From Eriocheir sinensis (Eukaryota > Arthropoda > Malacostraca > Decapoda > Varunidae): a stretch of 64,000 nt of DNA. The notes under the pieces are model-generated. The model did not search any database. It was not told the origin of the DNA and was given only the letters and a program-made list of their open reading frames with translations. The stretch covers positions 3,902,488 to 3,966,487 of the forward strand of contig NC_066553.1 in NCBI RefSeq assembly GCF_024679095.1, read 5' to 3'. A program made the position numbers and the translations under genes. Positions 58,645 through 64,000 of the stretch are shown here, piece after piece (within the stretch, counting starts at the first letter, position 1; each line of letters opens with the position of its first letter).

Positions 58645-59085
58645 TATTTGAACTGCAGAAAGAGACCCCGGGCGACACTAGACTCTTGGGTAACAGATAG
58701 GTCATTTTTTTAGTGTAGAGACGAGAGGGAACTGTTGATTGGCTGTAGAGGGAAGAAAGGAGAGGTCTGTAATGATGTGTCTAGTTGACTGTTCACTAGA
58801 GGCTGTGGGTGGAAGAGCAGAGACAGTAGGAAGGTCAAAGGTCATCCTATCTACATCCTCTCCACACACACACACGCACGCGCACACACAACCATCGCCA
58901 CCACCACTACCATCACCCAAAACAGCAACACCCGCATAAGTAGATAGGCGGGAACAAAACTCAGAAAACCACATGAATGCAAATTGTGGATGATGGACAT
59001 TGTTTTGGCCTCTGTAGAATGATGTCCAACCTATCCAAAGTATCCGAGTGATTAAAACCTGAGAAATAATAATGTGTGTATAGAG
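58645..59085. other. no gene seen; short CA/CAC patch at 58862-58920
   Basis: Mixed composition with CACACACACGCACGCGCAC and CACCACCACTACCATC patches. Confidence 0.5.
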
Positions 59086-59089
59086 GAGA

Positions 59090-59705
59090 ATGAGTACAGA
59101 ATGAAGGGTGATTGAACGAAGGTAGAGCGAATATAGAATGAAGGAAGAGTGAATGAGGGTAGAACGAATATATAGAATGTATGGAGAATGAATGAGAGTA
59201 GAACGAATATAGAAAGGAGGAGAGTAGAACGAGTATAGAATGAATGGGGAATGAATGAAAGAAGAACGATTAAAGAATGAATGAGAGTAGAACGAATATA
59301 GAAAGGAGGAGAGTAGAACGATTATAGAATGAATGGAGAATGAATGAAAGAAGAACGAATATATAGAATGTATAGATAATGAATGAGAGTAGAACGAATA
59401 TAGAAAGGAGGAGAGTAGAATGAGTATAGAATGAATGGAGAATGAATGAAAGAAGAACGATTAAGGAATGAATGGAGAATGAATGAAAGAAGAACGAATA
59501 TATAGAATCTAAGGAGAATGAATGAGAGTAGAACGAATATAGAAAGGAGGAGAGTAGAATGAGTATAGAATGAATGGGGAATGAATGAAAGAAGAACGAT
59601 TAAAGAATGAATGGAGAATGAATGAAATAAGAACGATTAAAGAATGAATGGAGAATGAATGAGAGGAGAACGAATATAAAATGAATGGACAATGAATATA
59701 AGTAA
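59090..59705. repeat. irregular GAATGA-rich satellite-like array
   Basis: Built of modules GAATGAGAGTAGAACGAATA, TAGAAAGGAGGAGAGTAGAA and GAATGAATGAAAGAAGAACG in variable order. Module spacing is irregular (about 89, 102 and 139 bp). Confidence 0.9.
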
Positions 59706-59709
59706 CACG

Positions 59710-60025
59710 CCCGTCCAATAACGTTTCCTAGATATTGAATTTCACACTATTTTGGGGGAGAATGAAATAAAACAACGTAAATCAATCCCCTTTGTTTATT
59801 TGTTAAGTACTCTTCATGCCTCAACTATTTCCGTATAATAAATGCCAATGTTAAATGCTCGAGTGTTCTCCCTTTTAGAGTAGGCCAAACATTTTCAGAG
59901 AGGCAGAAATAAGGTTAGGATTTTGGGAGGGTAGGGTGAAGTCTGCGAAGGTCCATAATCACCTTACGCACAGATCAAATATTGGCGTACTTCCATTAAA
60001 ACGACGCATATACGCGCACACACTC
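59710..60025. other. no gene seen
   Basis: AT-rich unique-looking sequence. Confidence 0.5.
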
Positions 60026-60028
60026 ACA

Positions 60029-60030
<2 letters not shown>

Positions 60031-60063
<33 letters not shown>
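60031..60063. repeat. (CT)n microsatellite
   Basis: About 16 CT units. Confidence 0.95.
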
Positions 60064-60068
<5 letters not shown>

Positions 60069-60309
60069 TGCTCACAGATTCTCTAGACTCATTTAAATCT
60101 CTCTAATAATTTATCTTGCTTTCACAACCTTGCCTCTTTTTCTAACGCTCTTTTGTTATTTTCTTCGGTTCTTAATTTCTTGTCGGGACATCATTTTCTT
60201 CCTTGTCGGTATGTATTGTTAATGCCTTTTCATTCCGAGCTGTAAAAAATCTCCCTCCACTTTTTTTATATTCATCATTCATTTCCTCCCTCGACTCTCT
60301 TTTTAAATG

Positions 60310-60311
<2 letters not shown>

Positions 60312-60372
<61 letters not shown>
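60312..60372. repeat. (CT)n microsatellite
   Basis: About 30 CT units, complementary to the GA run 93 bp downstream. Confidence 0.97.
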
Positions 60373-60375
<3 letters not shown>

Positions 60376-60462
60376 ATCTGGAGGTTTTTCGCCATCCTTT
60401 CCTCGTTTTTATTTTGTGTCCTTTCCCAATCCCTTTTCCTTCGCCAGTCCTCTTTTTCTTCG

Positions 60463-60627
<165 letters not shown>

Positions 60628-60966
60628 GCACGCCGGCACCACTGTCCACCGTTATCCCTCATTTTTATCTTTTTTTTTTCATGATTTCATTCAGCTCGAC
60701 CCAAAAAATAAAAGAGAAAAAAAATAGTGAGTGGATGATGGATTTTTGGAAGTCAATCTGTGCGTCTGTGTTTCCCGCCTCCGTCCGTCTGTCCGTGTGT
60801 CTGGGTGTCGGTGTGTCTGTTTGCCTATCTGACCGTCTGTTTGTTTGTGTTCCCTACTTTCCTGTTTGTTTGTTTGTGTGATTTTGTCCCTTTTTCTCCG
60901 TCTCTCTATTTTTGTTTTATCGTTTGTTTATGTTTCAGTTTTCTCGGGGGTAATGAGGTTTTTTTT

Positions 60967-61120
<154 letters not shown>

Positions 61121-61234
61121 CAATAATAATATTAATAAATATTTATCGGTTTATTGAACGTTAGGAGCGCTCTGGCTGAAAATGTACAGTTAATATTACA
61201 GCCAATAGCGCCTGCCGATGCTATGGAGGGCTAG

Positions 61235-61237
<3 letters not shown>

Positions 61238-61319
<82 letters not shown>
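61238..61319. repeat. (TA)n microsatellite
   Basis: About 40 TA units, the only long TA tract in the window. It directly precedes SINE-D. Confidence 0.97.
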
Positions 61320-61321
<2 letters not shown>

Positions 61322-61323
<2 letters not shown>

Positions 61324-61600
61324 CGTTGGCCGAGTGGTCAGCGTGCAGGCGTGGTAAGCCGAGGACTTAGGTTCGAGTCCAACCGATGCACGCTGACAAT
61401 TTTCAACCACCGCCGCGTCGCGAAAGATTACCCACATGCTGCCCCGATCTTTAATTAACCTTAGCTTCAGAGACTTCGGTCAAGTGGAGCACCGCGGGGC
61501 AAAATGGGCTAGTCAAGGCATATACCACGGCAGCCACTAGAAGTAAAATCCGCCTGCCATTAACGGGCTGGGAAAACGTGTGTATATGTTTACAGCTCAC
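61322..61600 (+). mobile_element. tRNA-derived SINE-D (Ser/Leu-type head)
   Basis: The head GTTGGCCGAGTGGTCAGCGT is an A-box of tRNA-Ser/Leu type, and GTTCGAGTCC at 61371-61380 is a B-box. GCACGCTGACAATTTTCAAC follows, like the core after the SINE-C head. The 3' part ends before a second short TA run at about 61604-61616, so TA sequence flanks it on both sides. Confidence 0.85.
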
Positions 61601-61629
61601 ACTTATATATATATATTTGTACTAGTTCC

Positions 61630-61870
61630 ATGCGTTGTAAAGATGTGGCTGTAAGACTTATGGACCAGGCGCGGGATGCTTGGGTGAGTTTGAGCCGGAT
61701 GAAGGTCTTGTAAATGGAGAAGCGACCGGGAAAGGGAAGGCCAAGAGATTTGTCTGCGTAACATGTGTAGACGGAAGTAAGTCCCGGTGCAGTGTTTCAT
61801 CCATGGTGACACCCAAGAGCCGAGTTGTGTACCACCTCCAGGGTGTGGTATTTCACGACGAGGCTGAGAA
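61630..61870 (-). pseudogene. decayed LINE reverse-transcriptase 3' fragment (frameshifted)
   Basis: On the minus strand one frame reads LLGVTMDETL, and after a frame change another reads FSIYKTFIRLKLTQASRAWS followed by ISLTATSLQRMEL. 'LLGVT-x-D-x-x-L ... YK-x-x-IR-x-x-L-x-x-A-x-x-AW ... L-x-x-x-x-L' is the usual order at the end of the RT domain in Jockey/R1/I-like LINEs. Frameshifts mean it is non-functional. The assignment rests on motif order only. Confidence 0.45.
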
Positions 61871-62071
61871 ACTTGGTCGAGGTAATTGAAAAATTTAAAT
61901 GCATATCTACCATGGGAGGGCAGCGTGGCACGTACCAACAGCACCTCGCCGTTATCTGGACCACCGCGGCAAGGACGACGGCGAGCAGTGTCTGAGGCGT
62001 GGTGTGCAGCGTGGCGGGGCGGCCTGGCCGTTACCTTGGCGACCTGGTTCTTGTCCTGAGGAGATTGATGG

Positions 62072-62075
<4 letters not shown>

Positions 62076-62116
<41 letters not shown>
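62076..62116. repeat. (GT)n microsatellite
   Basis: About 20 GT units. Confidence 0.96.
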
Positions 62117-62118
<2 letters not shown>

Positions 62119-62409
62119 AATTGTGGCTTGTTTTTTTGTGTGTATACCAGATATGGATATTTTTACTGATTAACAAGTAATTTGTTCACATTCAGTGTAA
62201 TATGTTTATTCCGCGTGGTATAAAACAATACTGTATTTATTAAAAACTAAATCAGTGATTAATTGAGGCAATATACATCACGGAAGAGGTTAATACCACT
62301 CTAGAGTATAAATGCGAGAGATTTATATCGCTGAAATACGTTAATCTTTTGTCTTCCTTGTAGGGCATAAAAATAATAGTCACTTTATGAATAAAAATGC
62401 ACAGAATAT

Positions 62410-62487
62410 ATGAGACAAACAGACAGACAGACAGAGAGATGGACTGACCGACTGACTGACTGACTGACTGACAGAGACGGGGACACT

Positions 62488-62583
<96 letters not shown>

Positions 62584-62680
62584 GACAGACAGGTAGCCTA
62601 GACGGAACCTGTCTAACAAACAACGGAAGGAGAAGGCGACGGACACAGACAGACAAACACACAGACAGACATAAACTGAT
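62410..62680. repeat. (GACA)/(GACT)-(CA)n-(GACA) compound microsatellite
   Basis: A central run of about 43 CA units (62489-62574) is flanked on both sides by CAGACAGACAGA and GACTGACT motifs. Val/Cys and Ser/Val frames up to 182 codons are artefacts. Confidence 0.95.
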
Positions 62681-62689
62681 AACACATTG

Positions 62690-63060
62690 ATAGAATATGC
62701 AGAGGACGGGATGGACGAAACACATACTCGTTATTTCCACGCATCGAGCAAGATTCACTCGGAGTAGGACCCTTCCCTCCCCTCCTGCCGGCTGCCCCAT
62801 CAGTTTAATTTACTTTCCCCCGACATGAGCCGTCCGTATGCAGGGGTGACGGGTGGGCAGGCTGACAGACGAGGCTCCGGGGACGAGGGAGGGAGGCACG
62901 GGGCAGAGAGGGGGAGAGAAGGAGGTTTTGTGTATGTTAGGGAAGTAGGAAGAGGGAGTGTACCGCCTTGGGGCCAGTTAGTGTGTCTGGGCTCAAGACT
63001 CCTTCCCCTCGCCATGACCACACGACCGTCCTTTTTCTTTAACTGTGGTCTCGGGACTGA
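62690..63060. other. no gene seen
   Basis: Moderately GC-rich unique-looking sequence. Overlapping frames on both strands show no domain I recognise. Confidence 0.45.
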
Positions 63061-63074
63061 CTTCCTCACGCAAC

Positions 63075-63250
63075 CCCCCACCCCGTAAAGCCCCCCACAC
63101 ACACTCCAACACACCCCTCACCCACACTAACACCCCCCACACCCACACTAACACCCCCACACCCACACTAACACCTCCCCACACCCACACTAACACCCCC
63201 CTCACACACATACCAACACCCCACCCACACATGCACATCTCCACCCCCTC
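63075..63250. repeat. ~23-bp CACACTAACACCCC tandem repeat
   Basis: ACACCCACACTAACACCCCC-like units recur about five times with length variation, followed by CAC/CCA-rich sequence to about 63365. Confidence 0.9.
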
Positions 63251-63631
63251 TCACACCCACGGACACCCTCAACCACCACTCCATATCCCCACCTCCCCAC
63301 CGTCACCCCTATCCACCACCACCACCACCACCACCGCCGCCACTATCACCATTACCGCCATCACCACTAGAGTTCACAAGCCGTTATCAACTCTCCCAGC
63401 TATTGCCTGAACCAAAAGGCCGTGTAAAATTTCACAATAACAAGATTTTCGAACATTGAGGCTCGTTCTGCGTTTACGGGCTCAGGCTACGAGTACTCTT
63501 ATTGCTGTTTACGGGCGCCTTATTCCCTATGCTTGGTTACCTGTTATGTCACCGTCTGCCTAGCTTCGAATAACGGGCAAACACTCTGCTCCTCTCATCA
63601 TCTCAGTTCGTTGCAATAGAAAATTTATATG

Positions 63632-63725
63632 TACGGTGATTCAACAAGGACAGGGAAGAGTTTGTTTGCCAGCGGAGTGGTGGATGAATTGAACAGGCTT
63701 GGCAATCATGAAAAGAATGTTTGAA
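63632..63725 (+). pseudogene. possible LINE C-terminal fragment
   Basis: A + frame reads TGKSLFASGVVDELNRLGNH before a stop. The pattern 'F-x-x-x-VV-x-x-x-N-x-L' resembles the conserved 'RVV-x-x-WN-x-LP' tail downstream of the RT in many CR1/Jockey-type LINEs. Only about 30 residues are readable, so this is tentative. Confidence 0.35.
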
Positions 63726-63739
63726 TAAAAACACGGGAA

Positions 63740-64000
63740 CAATGTGGCAGGGAAGAGCGTAGGAAATGAGCGACAGGGAATAGATGATATAGAGGAGGAT
63801 GTGGGATTGAGCAGAAGGGTAAAGGTTAAGCAAGAAAACGAGAATTCATGAGCACGGGGAGCAAGGTGATAGAGAAAGATAGGAGAATGAACGCAAGTAA
63901 GAAAAGGGGAGAGAAAAGGAATTGGGAATGAGCGACTGGGAATAGAAGATAGAGGAGGCTGTGGGAATGAGCAGAAGGGTAAAGGTTAAGCAGGAAAACG
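63740..64000. repeat. 160-bp tandem repeat, runs off the window end
   Basis: GAGCAGAAGGGTAAAGGTTA recurs at about 63809 and 63969. AATGAGCGACAGGGAATAGA and AATGAGCGACTGGGAATAGA recur about 160 bp apart. Confidence 0.85.

Noticed and set aside
62252..62800. 182-codon minus frame rich in Val/Cys/Ser
   Set aside because: Centred on a CA tract with flanking GACA repeats; a translation artefact.

Overview
The window looks like intergenic or intronic DNA from an animal genome, most probably an arthropod and specifically a decapod crustacean. The evidence is very dense, long GA/CT and CA/GT dinucleotide tracts, a degenerate TTAGG-type (arthropod telomere motif) tract, several tRNA-derived SINE families, and non-LTR retrotransposon remnants. 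The decapod assignment is inference from general repeat character and was not tested by any search. I found no convincing host protein-coding exon, tRNA gene, rRNA gene or operon-like structure. Nearly every long open frame here is low-complexity sequence or a repeat read in frame.

Layout. 1-4.1 kb: pyrimidine-rich low-complexity DNA, GA and CA tracts, a decayed non-LTR ORF2 fragment (about 0.7-1.0 kb) and a 52-bp minisatellite. 4.1-9.5 kb: a SINE, a MITE with perfect 73-bp inverted arms, a second MITE with TTAA-like ends and a terminal 35-bp amplification, a first copy of a third MITE family (called MITE-A here), and a 1.6-kb, 20-unit minisatellite of 79/82 bp. 9.5-25 kb: mostly unique-looking sequence with microsatellites, two SINE-A copies, a ~155-bp array and a long polypyrimidine block. 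25-36 kb: SINE-A and SINE-E copies, a MITE-A copy whose sub-terminal segment is amplified five times, a 28-bp array and a serine/leucine-type tRNA SINE. 36-49 kb: MITE-A copies, a tandem array of a diverged MITE-A, several 100-290 bp arrays, a CR1-like reverse transcriptase fragment (46.9 kb) and a four-fold in-frame array of the same fragment (40.3 kb), and the TTAGG-like tract. 49-64 kb: compound purine microsatellites, more MITE-A, SINE and MITE copies, a dense microsatellite cluster at 60-61 kb, a SINE between TA tracts, and two further LINE fragments.

There is no gene pathway to describe. What ties the window together is a repeated process: at least four transposable-element pieces of different origin (MITE-A, diverged MITE-A, TTAA-type MITE, CR1-like RT) each occur here both singly and as a short local tandem array. 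This suggests a genome in which transposon fragments readily seed minisatellites. That is my best candidate for something worth following up; it is a genome-structure observation, not a new molecular system.
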